The notes under the pieces: model-generated
What the model was told of the DNA's origin: nothing
Database searches by the model: none
The model's input: only the letters and a program-made list of their open reading frames with translations
Assembly: GCF_016097555.1 (NCBI RefSeq)
Contig: NC_054712.1
Location: 47,203,870-47,267,869, forward strand
Reading direction: 5' to 3'
Source of the DNA: Gigantopelta aegis
Taxonomy: Eukaryota > Mollusca > Gastropoda > Neomphalida > Peltospiridae
DNA: 64,000 nt
Position numbers and translations under genes: made by a program
Shown here: piece after piece, positions 1 to 9,353 of the stretch
How the letters are laid out: every line of letters begins with the position of its first letter
How positions within the stretch are numbered: position 1 is the first letter of the stretch

Positions 1-446
1 CTACCCTGTCTGTGGGATGGTGTATATAAAAGATCCCTTGCTACTAATCGAAAAAAAGTAGCCCATGGAGTGGCGACAGCGAGTTTCCTCTCTCAATATA
101 TGTGTGGTTCTTAACCATGTGTCAGACGCTATATAACCGTAAATAAAATGTGTTGAGTGCGTCGTTAAATAAAACATTTCTTTTTTTCTTTCTTTCTTGC
201 ATATTGGGGGAGACCACTGCTTGTTCTATACAGGGCTTTCGTGGTCAAGTTTCAAATTGCAAAAAGTACACATGTGCAAATAATACTCATTATACAGTAT
301 CTCTTTAAAGTTGGTTATGTTACCTAGAGGAGGAAGAAGGCTCAATGTTTTTTTTTTAAATCATATATTTGGTTTCAGAATATATAGTTTTGTGTCTTGG
401 TCCTATTCTTATGAGTGTTATAAAACATTCTGTTTTGTGCTTCCAG

Positions 447-615
447 ACATTCTGATAGCCAAACTGAGAAAGGGACAGGAACTGAAGATCAGAGCGTTTG
501 CCAGGAAAGGTTTTGCCAAGGAGCATGCTAAATGGAATCCCACGTCTGGTGTGTCATTTGAATATGACCCAGACAATGCCCTGCGACACACACTGTTCCC
601 AAAGCCAGAAGAATG
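447..615 (+). CDS. POLR2C: POLR2C exon (antepenultimate coding exon)
   Basis: Acceptor ttccag ends at 446. The exon starts with the last two bases of an Asp codon and ends in the first two bases of the Trp codon of PKPEEW, followed by the donor gtacgt at 616. It encodes the [11 protein letters not shown] to PKPEEW region. The exon reads [10 protein letters not shown], while the intronic copies of its edge read LYP. Tyr is also usual in animal RPB3 at this point. Confidence 0.95.
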
Positions 616-3103
616 GTACGTACATATTCGATTCTGTTAATGCCCTCTGACATATGCTGTACCCAAAGCCAGAAGAAGGGTACGCACATATTTGATTCCG
701 TTAATGCCCTGCGACACACGCTGTACCCAAAGCCAGAAGAATGGTACGTACACATTCAATTCCGTTAATGCCCTGCGACACGCGCTGTACCCAAAGCCAG
801 AAAAATGGTACATACATATTGGATTCCGTTAATGCCCTTCGACACACTGGACCCAATGTCCGAAAAATGGTATGTACATATTCGATTCCATTAATGCCCT
901 GCGACACAGCTGTACCCAAATTCAGAGGAATTACGTACATATTTGATTCCATTAATGCTCTGTGACACAGCTGTACCCAAATTCAGAGGAATGGTACGTA
1001 CATATTCGATTCCATTAATGCTCTGTGACACAGCTGTACCCAAATTCAGAGGAATGGTACGTACATATTCGATTCCATTAATGCCCTGCGACACAGCTGT
1101 ACCCAAATTCAGAGGAATGGTACGTACATATTCGATTCCATTAATGCTCTGTGACACAGCTGTACTCAAATTCAGAGGAATGGTACGCACATATTCGATT
1201 CCATTAATGCTCTGTGACACACACCTAAATCCAAAATCTCGAGCATAGTATTTATTTGTCAAGTATTAGAGCGGTGTGATGTTTTAGCTTGTTATCTGAC
1301 TTTAGCTCTAATTTGTTTTGTTTTTTGGCATGAAGATATTTTCTTTTTTCTAGAATCAAATATTGTCAACCAGATTAATATTGCGACATGTTTTTTTTTT
1401 TGTTAGTAATAATAATAATAGTATAAACCTTAGCAGAACTGTTGGTATCTGCATTGAGTATCTGAGGTTGGGCACAAATGACACAAAATGTATACACATG
1501 CATTTGTTTTCCCCAGAATACAATAATCTTTTAGTTTTTAAATGGGTATCACATGAATGGGATAAAAAGTTTGATGTATGTTTCTCTTGAAGGTGAGTTG
1601 CATTCTGCCAGTTTATATTGTTGATGTTAGGTCTCACTACACAGACCACTTCCGGGTGAGAGTTCATTCATCACGGTCCTCTATAGTTCCTGATTGTGAC
1701 ACAAGTTATGGTTCACATATTCACTTCTAAGAAATGGTGAAGAATTAAAACAATATGTATGTTTAATGGCAAGCCTTCTGGCTGTATTTTGCCCATATTA
1801 TTTTGTAATATTGTGCATTGATCTTTTTGGGACATGGGTGTATAACGCAAGAGACAGCTGGTAGGAATCGGTTAATGAACCACCTGTTCAGACCGGTACT
1901 ATAGCCAGATGTGGTCATATAGCAAAAAACTGAGATGGAAATGTTCTCAATTTTGGAGTGAAAATAAATGCTTATTTAATGTATGTTCGCAATGGTATAT
2001 GTTGTTAATGCCGGCGAGAACCCATTCTACTGGCAATCTTCATTTGAAGTTGGGCAATTTAACATGGGTTTCAATGGCAGATGACATGTATGTAGTGAGA
2101 CCTTAAATCACTGTACTGTACCTTCCCTGATGTAAAGATTTTAGTGTTAATAAAATAATCATTTTTACTTTTCACTTTCAGGCCAAAAAGTGAATTTACT
2201 GAATTGGACGAGGAGCAGTGTAAGTTTCTGTGTTTATGTGTATAAAATTGACTCTCACATAATAGGTGTCACATTTTTCACTGGGCTTTTAATGTTAAAT
2301 GTTTGTCATTTAATTATGAAGGGGCAGGATTTAGCTCAGTCGGTTGAGTGCTCGCTTGAGGTGCCTGTGTCACAAGATCGAACCTCCTCAGTGGATCCGT
2401 TCAACTGATTGGGGTTTTCTCTTTCTAACTAGTACACCACAACTGGTCAAAGGCTGTGATATGTGATTTCCTGTGTGGGAAAGTGCATATAAAAGATCCC
2501 TTGCTGCATTAAGAAAATGTAGTGGGTTTCCTCTATTGACGAGTCAGAATTAACAAATGTTTGACATCCAATTAATATATCAATGTGCTCTAGTGGTGTC
2601 GTTAAACAAAAAAACTTTACTTTATGAAAATTGTTTAACATCTCATTGTTAAAACTGACCTTTTAATATACTGTTTATTACGTAATCAAATATTTGAAGT
2701 ATTGTTTTGTAAAATGTTATCTATATTCACAGGTAATTGTAATAAATTAAACATTGTATTGGGGTGGGGAGGGGGTCCATTGATATTGAATACTTTGAAA
2801 GTAGTAATATCAGCTTAAACCATTTATAAGTGCATAATAGAAATACAATATTTTGGTTACTTATAAAAACATCTTGGTTTTATATGTCAACCTAGTTAAT
2901 CTGTAACATGTTATATTATTTTAGACGAAGCAGAATTTGATGTGTATGGCAAGCCCAACAAGTTTTTTGTCAACATCGAAACCTCAGGATCATTAAAACC
3001 TGAAGGGATTGTGTTCTCTGCCTTGTCTGTCATCAAGAAGAAACTCAGTGATTTACAGACCCAGCTCAGTCAGGAGATTGCACAGGACGCATTGACAATA
3101 TAG
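447..3103 (+). CDS. POLR2C: RNA polymerase II subunit RPB3, C-terminal part (3 exons, 5' partial)
   Basis: RPB3 is a core assembly subunit of nuclear RNA polymerase II and pairs with RPB11 in an alpha-like heterodimer. Three exons (447-615, 2182-2219, 2925-3103) join in phase and encode the C-terminal end. Blocks recognisable from animal RPB3 include [49 protein letters not shown] and the terminal [15 protein letters not shown] followed by ALTI and TAG at 3101. All junctions are GT-AG. The N-terminal exons lie left of the window. Just after the first exon its 3' edge is tandemly amplified into the intron, and degenerate repeats follow the stop codon. Identity rests on remembered family sequence; the match is long and colinear, so confidence is high. 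Confidence 0.95.
616..1245 (+). repeat. Exon-edge minisatellite carrying repeated 5' splice sites
   Basis: About ten units of 62-64 bp. Each unit repeats the last ~45 bases of the preceding POLR2C exon (AATGCCCTGCGACACA ... CCAAAGCCAGAAGAATGG) plus the first ~20 intron bases. GT dinucleotides matching the real donor at 616 recur at 680, 744, 808, 870, 994, 1057, 1120 and 1183; the copy near 931 has lost it. The first units keep the exon-like CCAAAGCCAGAAGAATGG, while later ones share CCAAATTCAGAGGAATGG, so two subfamilies exist. The rest of the intron, 1246-2181, shows nothing I can name. Confidence 0.93.
2182..2219 (+). CDS. POLR2C: POLR2C exon, 38 nt micro-exon
   Basis: Acceptor ttcag ends at 2181 and donor gtaagt starts at 2220. 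The exon completes the Trp codon and then reads [12 protein letters not shown], with one base left over for a Tyr codon. It matches the PKSEYSELDEDE segment of animal RPB3. Confidence 0.93.
2321..2625 (+). mobile_element. tRNA-derived SINE, TTTAGCTCAG head
   Basis: The head carries an A-box-like TTTAGCTCAGTCGGTTGAG and a B-box-like AGATCGAACC. The shared tail follows (CATATAAAAGATCCCTTGCTG ... GTGGTGTCGTTAAACAAA). It lies in the last POLR2C intron. Related copies are at 14795 and 19446. Confidence 0.85.
2925..3103 (+). CDS. POLR2C: POLR2C terminal coding exon
   Basis: Acceptor ttttag ends at 2924. The exon completes a Tyr codon, then reads [18 protein letters not shown], the SGSLKPEG segment and the conserved [15 protein letters not shown] tail, ending ALTI-stop at 3101-3103. 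The last bases, TTGACAATATAG, reappear as the core of degenerate repeats just downstream. Confidence 0.95.
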
Positions 3104-3390
3104 ATTTGACTACACCAGATTACTGACAATATAGATCTTACTACATCTCACTGCTGAGAACACAGATCTGGTTGTAGTACTGACAATACAGGTCGTATTA
3201 CGCCACATTGCAGACAATACAAGTGTTATCTGACAGCAGACAATACAAGTCTTATTTGATCTCTGACAGTATAGGTCTTATTATACTACTGACAATACAG
3301 GTCTTATTACACCACACTGCGGACAGTACAAGTGTTATCTGACAGCGGAAATACAAGTCTTACTTGATCTCTTACACAGGTCATGTGTCA
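3091..3390 (+). repeat. Degenerate repeats built on the POLR2C stop-codon region
   Basis: A core of TGACAATATAGATCTTA type (variants GACAATACAGGTCTTATTA and GACAATACAAGTCTTATT) recurs about eight to nine times at irregular spacing of roughly 30-60 bp. The first instance is the coding end itself. This would be the proximal 3' UTR. Confidence 0.7.
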
Positions 3391-3778
3391 TTGCTGACAA
3401 AGAATTTTTGATTCATTGAACAGGCTTAAAGCTGGATTTTCATGAATGAGGTCACAATCTGTAGCAAAATTCAAAGTTAGGTATCAGCCAAACAGTGAAA
3501 ATGGATGTAGATGTACAAAGAGCATGCAATTCTTTAATTAGCTTTTTGGTGAATTAATAATGACATGTATTCGCTAAATTGAACTTAATTCACATTTGGT
3601 GAACATCAGGTTAAACCATGATTGAAAATACACATCATATTCTGTCATTAACAGTATTCATCATATTCCATGAGGACAGTATCAGTTTGGGAGTTTGGGT
3701 GTATTTCTTGAGCAAGAATGCTGGGAATAATTCTAGTGAATGTTATTTGTGAGGATGACGTATCACAGACAAGTATCT

Positions 3779-4712
3779 CACATTGTAAAGATAAAGGTAT
3801 TTCACACTATGAAGATAAAGGTATCTCACACTGAAGATAAAGGTATCTCACACTGTAAAGATAAACTTGCACTGTAAAGATAAAGGTAACTTGCACTGTA
3901 AAGATTAAGGTATATCTCGCACTGAGAAGATAAAGGTATCTCACTGTAAAGATAAAGGCATCTCGCACTGTGAAGATAAAGGTATATCTCGCACTGAGAA
4001 GATAAAGGTATCTCTCACTGTAAAGATAAAGGCATCTCGCACTGTGAAGATAAAGGTATATCTCGCACTGAGAAGATAAAGGTATCTCGCACTGTAAAGA
4101 TAAAGGCATCTTACACTGTGAAGATAAAGGTATCTCTCGCTCTGTGAAGATAAAGGTATCTCGCACTGAAGATAAAGGTATATCTCGCACTGTGAAGATA
4201 AAGGTATATCTAGCTCTGTGAAGATAAAGGTATCTCGCACTGTGAAAATAAAGGTATATCTCGCTCTGTGAAGATAAAGGTATCTCTCTCACTGTGAAGA
4301 TAAAGGTATTTCACACTGTAAAGATATGTGAATCTTTCAATTTAAAGATGGTGTCAATATATTTTCTCACTGTGTAAACATATAGGTAACTCAGTTTAAA
4401 GATACAGGTTACTGAAGTATTTCAGTGTAATGATATTCAGTATCTTCCAGTGTAAAGATATAGGTATCTCACAGTGTAAAGATATAGGTATTTTACAATG
4501 TAAAGATATATGTATTTCACAGTGTAAAGATATATGTATCTCACAGTGTAAAGATTATTTTGTATATTACACTGGAAAGATATATGTATCTAGCAGTGTA
4601 AAGATATAGGTATTTTGTAGTGTAAAGATACTATAGTTACCTTGCATTGTAAAGATACTAAATTATTTCAGTGTAAAGATATTTTAGTTATCTCACAGTG
4701 TAAAGATAAGTA
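3779..4712 (+). repeat. Minisatellite of GATAAAGGTATCTCGCACTG type
   Basis: Tandem array of 24-32 bp units. The first part (3779-4320) is dominated by GAAGATAAAGGTATCTCGCA. The second (4320-4712) uses CAGTGTAAAGATATAGGTAT. Long open frames across it are repeat translation only. It lies downstream of POLR2C, perhaps within its 3' UTR. Confidence 0.88.
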
Positions 4713-4828
4713 ATTTAACTGTTAAAATATCTTGAAGGAACTAGTAAAAAAGAGAAATGGAAATTCAAAAGTGGATTTATATTTAATTTGTTCACCAAGT
4801 TGTAATGACTTAAGCTGGATTTTGTACA

Positions 4829-4834
4829 AATAAA
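4829..4834 (+). terminator. Possible POLR2C polyadenylation signal
   Basis: AATAAA about 1.7 kb after the stop codon, just past the minisatellite. It is the first canonical hexamer I noticed in reasonable context. Transcript evidence is absent. Confidence 0.25.
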
Positions 4835-4839
4835 GATTG

Positions 4840-5235
4840 TGAGGAAATAATTGTAAGTGTTGTTTATATGAATATTCGCCTTATAACCAGACCTCACCCT
4901 GTCTTTAGACAAATTCGTCAACTAGTAATTTTTACATTTAGTATTTTGCTAATGCAGTTTTGTTTAAATGAGCCATTTTTAAATAATTTTAAAAACATTA
5001 TTTATGTAACGGAAAATTAGCTATTTTAAAACTAACTCTTTGCAGTGTAAGCACTGCATAATGTACTATTTGTCATCATGACGTAAGTTTTCCTTGTGCA
5101 AATATATTTAACAATGGATTGGGGAGAGCAAGAAATCTTTTTACGATGATTATCTTTATGTCCAGTCTTGTATACAGATGGGAAATGTGTACAGCCTCCG
5201 TTTTGTACTGACACTAGATCTCATGGTGGTGGGAT

Positions 5236-5266
<31 letters not shown>

Positions 5267-5907
5267 AAGACAACTGTCAGAAACTACAAGAACAGCACAC
5301 TCTGTCTCCTACCTTCACCATCTGATCTTTGTTAGATTCACTACAGCCCACAAAAGGCATGCTTTTTAATATACATTTCTCCAATTTTGATTAAATCTTT
5401 ATTCAGACCTCCCATACTTCTTGCTGCTAATAGGTAATAATAGTCATGGTTTTTTCTTTGCTTTTGCTCCCCTCCAATCACTCTCTAAACCACCTTTTAT
5501 TCTTGCCTATATCCCCATAACACTGCAAAAAGACCGTTTGGACCCCCCCCTCCTCCCCCCCCTCCCCCAACACGCATACGCATTTTTGTTCGGAATTGCA
5601 CGAACATGCCTCGTGGATTGCAACCATAACATTGTGAGTAGAATCATACCATTGGTGGAAATACGGTACATGGTGAAACAGTTTCAGACCATCTCATTTT
5701 GCCTGAACGTCTTTATCGGTTTTGCCGGAATGTGAAGATTTGTTTCAGCATTACGGGGGGGGACATTGTATTTGCTGTCATCGAGTTATGAACATCTACT
5801 ATCTACCGTTGCACTATATTGCTGGGGGAGGGTAGTGGGCAGGTCTGCAACTTTTAAAGGAGGAGACTTGTAATATTCTAATTTCATCTAGAACCACACA
5901 GCTAACG
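4840..5907. other. Intergenic, no gene seen; G- and C-rich homopolymers
   Basis: Mostly AT-rich unique-looking sequence. It contains a run of about 30 G near 5236-5265 and a C-rich stretch near 5540-5570. Open frames here have no recognisable product. Confidence 0.6.
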
Positions 5908-6536
5908 AAGGAAGGAAATGTTATATTTAACGACGGACTCAAAACATTTTATTTACGGTTATATGATATCAGACATATGGTTAAGGACCACACAGATATA
6001 TAGAGAGGAAACCGGCTGTCGCCACTTCATGGGCTACTCTTTTTCAATTGGCCTCAAGGGATCTTTTATATGCAGGGGCGGGACGTAGCCCAGTGGTAAA
6101 ACGTTCGCTTGATGCGCGGTCGGTCTGGGATCGATCCTCATCGGTGAGCCCATTGGGTTATTTCTCGTTCCAGCCAGTGCACCACGACTGGCATATCAAA
6201 GGCCGTGGTATATACTACTCTGTGGGATGGTGCATATAAAAGATCCCTTGTTGCTAATCGAAAAAGAGTAGCCCATGAAGTGGCGACAGCAGGTTTCCTC
6301 TCAATATCTGTGGTCCTTAACCATATATCTGATGCCATATAACCATAAATAAAATGTGTTGAGTGCGTCGTTAAATAAAACATTTCCTTCTTTTATATGC
6401 ACCATCCCACAGACAGGATAGTACATACCACGGCATTTGTTAACCAGTTGTGAAGCACTGGCTGGAACGAGAAATAGCCCAACGGGTCCACCGACGGGGA
6501 TCGATCCTAGACCAACCGCGCATCATGCACGTCCCT
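5908..6536 (-). mobile_element. Minus-strand SINE split by a second SINE
   Basis: The reverse complement of the SINE tail occupies 5908-6074. After the inserted plus-strand SINE (6075-6388) the same minus copy resumes at 6402 and runs to its tRNA-like head near 6536. The 13 bp TCTTTTATATGCA is present at 6062-6074 and again at 6389-6401 as the target-site duplication. Confidence 0.88.
6075..6388 (+). mobile_element. Full-length tRNA-derived SINE, GGACGTAGCCCAGTGG head
   Basis: The head has A-box-like TAGCCCAGTGGTAAAACG and B-box-like GGGATCGATCC. The body contains CTCGTTCCAGCCAGTGCACC, and the tail ends GTCGTTAAATAAAACATTTC. A 13 bp target duplication flanks it inside an older minus-strand copy. 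Confidence 0.92.
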
Positions 6537-7546
6537 AACAGTTTCAGAGGACATTCTTCCAGGATACATTTTTGAAGTTCAGGCCTGGTGCTTATAAAAC
6601 CTTCTAGACTCGGACTCTAATAAAGTCTGAGACAGTAACGCCATGCACATTGTATGCGTGTGACGTCATTAGAGTTAGAGTCTGGACTTAAGTCGTAGCG
6701 TTAAGTTTACCGTAAGTGCATAACTACATTTGTACATATGCACTTAAGTCTTAAGGTGATCTTAGTGCCAAGATGACTTCGTAAAACGGGGCACTGTTAT
6801 TTAAGTACAGCATTTTCAAACTTGAACACAATAATATAGAAAAGTGGGGATGGCTCCCGCGGGGTGGGGTATGGTGGGAACTTGCGAATCACAGAACATG
6901 TAGTGGCGTAGCCAGGAATTTTATATGGGGAAACCACCCTTGTTGGGGGGGGGGGGGGGGGGGGGGGGGAGGACGACAATCAGACTGTACAAGTCGTGTT
7001 CTGTGGGTAGTGGGAAAAACAGAGATGAAATTGGGGAAGGGGAGATTCCCTGTTCCGGCTACGCTAGTAACAATTAACGTGGACCGCACCGAAAATGATA
7101 GATAAAACTTAAAGTACATCATTACCTGTACCCACCTTGAAGTCGCCTTTCATTGTGCTGAAAGCGTATTCAGTGGCACAACACTCTCACAGCTGTTTGG
7201 CTTTTTCGGTGTTATGATAGTTAAATGACGTCATAGGCGACATCGCCAATTAATTTTGTAATGAATTGGTTACCTGGAAATTAATTTGGGTAGTTTTCAT
7301 GTCAAATAAAAACAAAAAACAAATAAAAACATACACTAAAACATCCCTAAAAACCCCACAAAAAACAATACAAAATAAATAAATATTTATAATAAAATTT
7401 AAAAACAACAACAAACAAACGCCTTAAAAATAAAATGAGTCTGCGTGGCCCGTAATACCCATCTGATATTTATTATAGACCCTATTTTGTTTTTAAATAT
7501 TTGAAAAGAAAGCAGTTTTATTTATTTATTTAAATGTTATTATTAT
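6537..7546. other. Intergenic, no gene seen
   Basis: 6600-6760 holds a fragment resembling the repeat at 17645-17730 (TAGAGTCTGGACTTA near an internal TGACGTCATTAGAG). A run of about 26 G lies near 6944-6969. 7280-7460 is A-rich. No coding signal was found. Confidence 0.55.
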
Positions 7547-7672
7547 TTCAACTTATTTTCGTGCTTATATCCAATTACGGTTCAAGTACGCTGTTCTGGG
7601 CACATATCTCAGCTAACAGGGCTGTCTGTCCAGGACAGTGGGTTAGTTGTTAAACAGGGCGGTGCTAGAATA
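7547..7672 (-). mobile_element. Partial SINE of the GGTTCGCAGCCC family (tail)
   Basis: Reverse complement of the family tail: CAACTTATTTTCGTGCTTAT through CTGTCCAGGACAGTGGGTTA. The tRNA head is missing. Better copies lie at 41002-41276 (plus) and 40030-40275 (minus). Confidence 0.8.
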
Positions 7673-8520
7673 TTCAATGACAGGTGTCGGTTACTAAAGA
7701 AGGGAGTTGAAAGCCTTTCAGTATGGGGGGGGGGGGGGGGGGGGAGTCACCCTATACAAAGCATTTCTAATTATTCATCACTAAAAGCAATATAAATAAA
7801 GATATCTTTATTTTTTAGCAATATCATCCAAAAATTTGTCATCTCTTCGTGACGTAAATACAGTACTCACAAAAGGTAGGGGACATTGACATTAAAATTA
7901 GGCTTACAATTAAAAAATGTATACAAATTAAATACATTTTAATTAGCACACTCTATACCGAGAGAGAATACATTTCATAAATGAGTTCTCTTGTTAGGGA
8001 TACTTCAATCTGGAAGGACGCACAATATACAGCACAGCAATTGCAAGTTTCGCAATCTGTTATCAGTAGACTTTGGCATCGGTACCAAACTATTGGTCGC
8101 GTTTGCAAAATTGCGATAGACATCGTAGTGGATGTCGGAATGTAACAACCCGTTGCCAGGACAGACTTAATTTAGGCTACTTTGGTTCTACGTAATTGTA
8201 AGATCGACACTATTCAACTTAAGCAACTGGGTTGAAGTGAGTGCCTGAATTGTGAGAAACCGTCTCCATCGAGCCAGTTTGAGAGTGCACCGACCATATA
8301 ACGGGAGAGACTAAATCGTAGACACTCTTTACCTCACTGCCAGACATCAGCAACAGTTACTTCAACTGGACTTATAAATCCACGGTTGACATATAGCATT
8401 GGGTAGAGGCACAATGCTCATGTATATGCCGGGGCGGCACAGTGTAAAAAAAAATCTGGTACGGTTCGTGGTTGCCAGACTCGCCTTTCAATTTTACGTG
8501 TACGGACATTTTCACAGATA

Positions 8521-8839
8521 GGGGGGCGGGACGTAGCCCAGTGGTAAAGCGCCCGCTCCATGCGCGGTCGGTTGAGATCGATCCCCGTTGGTGGGCCCAC
8601 TGGGCTATTTCTCGTTCCAGCCAGTGCACCATGACTGGTATATCAAAGGCCGTGGTATGTACTACCCTGTCTGTGGTATGGTGCATATAAAAGATCCCTT
8701 GCTGCTAATCGAAAAGAGTAACCCATGAAGTGGCGACAGCGGGTTTCCTCTCTCAGTCTGTGTGGTCCTTAACCATATGTCTGACGCCATATAACCGTAA
8801 ATAAAATGTGTTGAGTGCATCGTTAAATACATTTCCTTC
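8521..8839 (+). mobile_element. tRNA-derived SINE inside the Tc1 remnant
   Basis: GGACGTAGCCCAGTGGTAAA head, GAGATCGATCC B-box-like motif and standard tail. Flanked by a perfect 12 bp target duplication TTTTCACAGATA (8509-8520 and 8840-8851). Confidence 0.92.
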
Positions 8840-8910
8840 TTTTCACAGATATAACCAATACCACACACACACACACACAACACACACACACACACACCTC
8901 TTTGAAAAGT

Positions 8911-8930
8911 GGTACGGCCATGGCCGTACC
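8911..8930. repeat. Perfect 20 bp palindrome
   Basis: GGTACGGCCATGGCCGTACC is its own reverse complement. It follows the CA microsatellite within the Tc1 remnant. Confidence 0.9.
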
Positions 8931-9223
8931 ATCTGCGCCGCCCCTGATATGCAACTTTCAGTGATGAATCGAGATTCATGCTAGATTTTAATCATTTTAA
9001 TGACAGTCACACGAGTAACAAAGCGAAGTTTGGCGTCATCCTAGCGAATGTTTTCAATGAAGCCAGTCTTATTGAAGAGGTTCAGTAATGGTGTGGGCAA
9101 GAATCTCAGTAACCGGAAAAACTGATTTCCGTATTTGTCAAGGACGAATTGCAATTTAACTGTACAAATCAATATCCCCTACTTTTTGTGAGCACTATAT
9201 AAGTTCAGATCGCCTCGTAATGG

Positions 9224-9251
9224 GTCACATGATAGACAATTGTCACATGAC
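9224..9251 (+). promoter_or_regulatory. Two CLEAR/M-box-like E-boxes upstream of PIP4P
   Basis: GTCACATGAT at 9224 and GTCACATGAC at 9242 are spaced 18 bp apart, 21-48 bp before the ATG at 9272. The consensus for TFEB/MITF-family factors is GTCACGTGAC (CLEAR) or TCACATGA (M-box). Human TMEM55B is reported to be induced by TFEB/TFE3. Use of these sites in this animal is inference. Confidence 0.6.
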
Positions 9252-9271
9252 TTTGACAGACGGCATCAAAC

Positions 9272-9353
9272 ATGGCGGATGCGGAAGAAAGGACACCACT
9301 GTTGAAAGAAAACACTGGCGTGAATGATGCTCAAGAACCACCGCCTTATACGC
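9272..9353 (+). CDS. PIP4P2: PIP4P exon 1
   Basis: Encodes [16 protein letters not shown] then [11 protein letters not shown] plus one base. Donor gtaatg starts at 9354. The RTPLL motif matches RSPLL of the vertebrate proteins. The donor choice rests on phase (C+AA = Gln) and on the family's proline-rich context. Confidence 0.85.

Larger units (their letters stand above)
7861..9197 (+). mobile_element. Degenerate Tc1/mariner transposon interrupted by a SINE
   Basis: Ends form imperfect inverted repeats of about 30 bp (CAGTACTCACAAAAGGTAGG at the left; the right-end complement is TAGTGCTCACAAAAAGTAGG) flanked by TA at 7859-7860 and 9198-9199. Conceptual translation near 8000-8100 gives a Tc1-like helix-turn-helix remnant (SQSVISRLWHRYQTIGRV). 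Near 9080-9110, GSVMVWARISVTGKT resembles the conserved transposase core. Stops and frameshifts show that it is dead. A SINE is inserted at 8521-8839 and a CA microsatellite lies inside. The right end is 74 bp from the PIP4P start codon. Confidence 0.85.

Noticed and set aside
2321..2400. tRNA gene, from A- and B-box-like motifs in SINE heads
   Set aside because: The heads are attached to SINE bodies, repeated many times and diverged; no intact cloverleaf was established.
3807..4292. 161-codon open frame on the minus strand
   Set aside because: It is a translation of the 24-32 bp minisatellite (repeated FIFTVRDIPLSS-type peptide).
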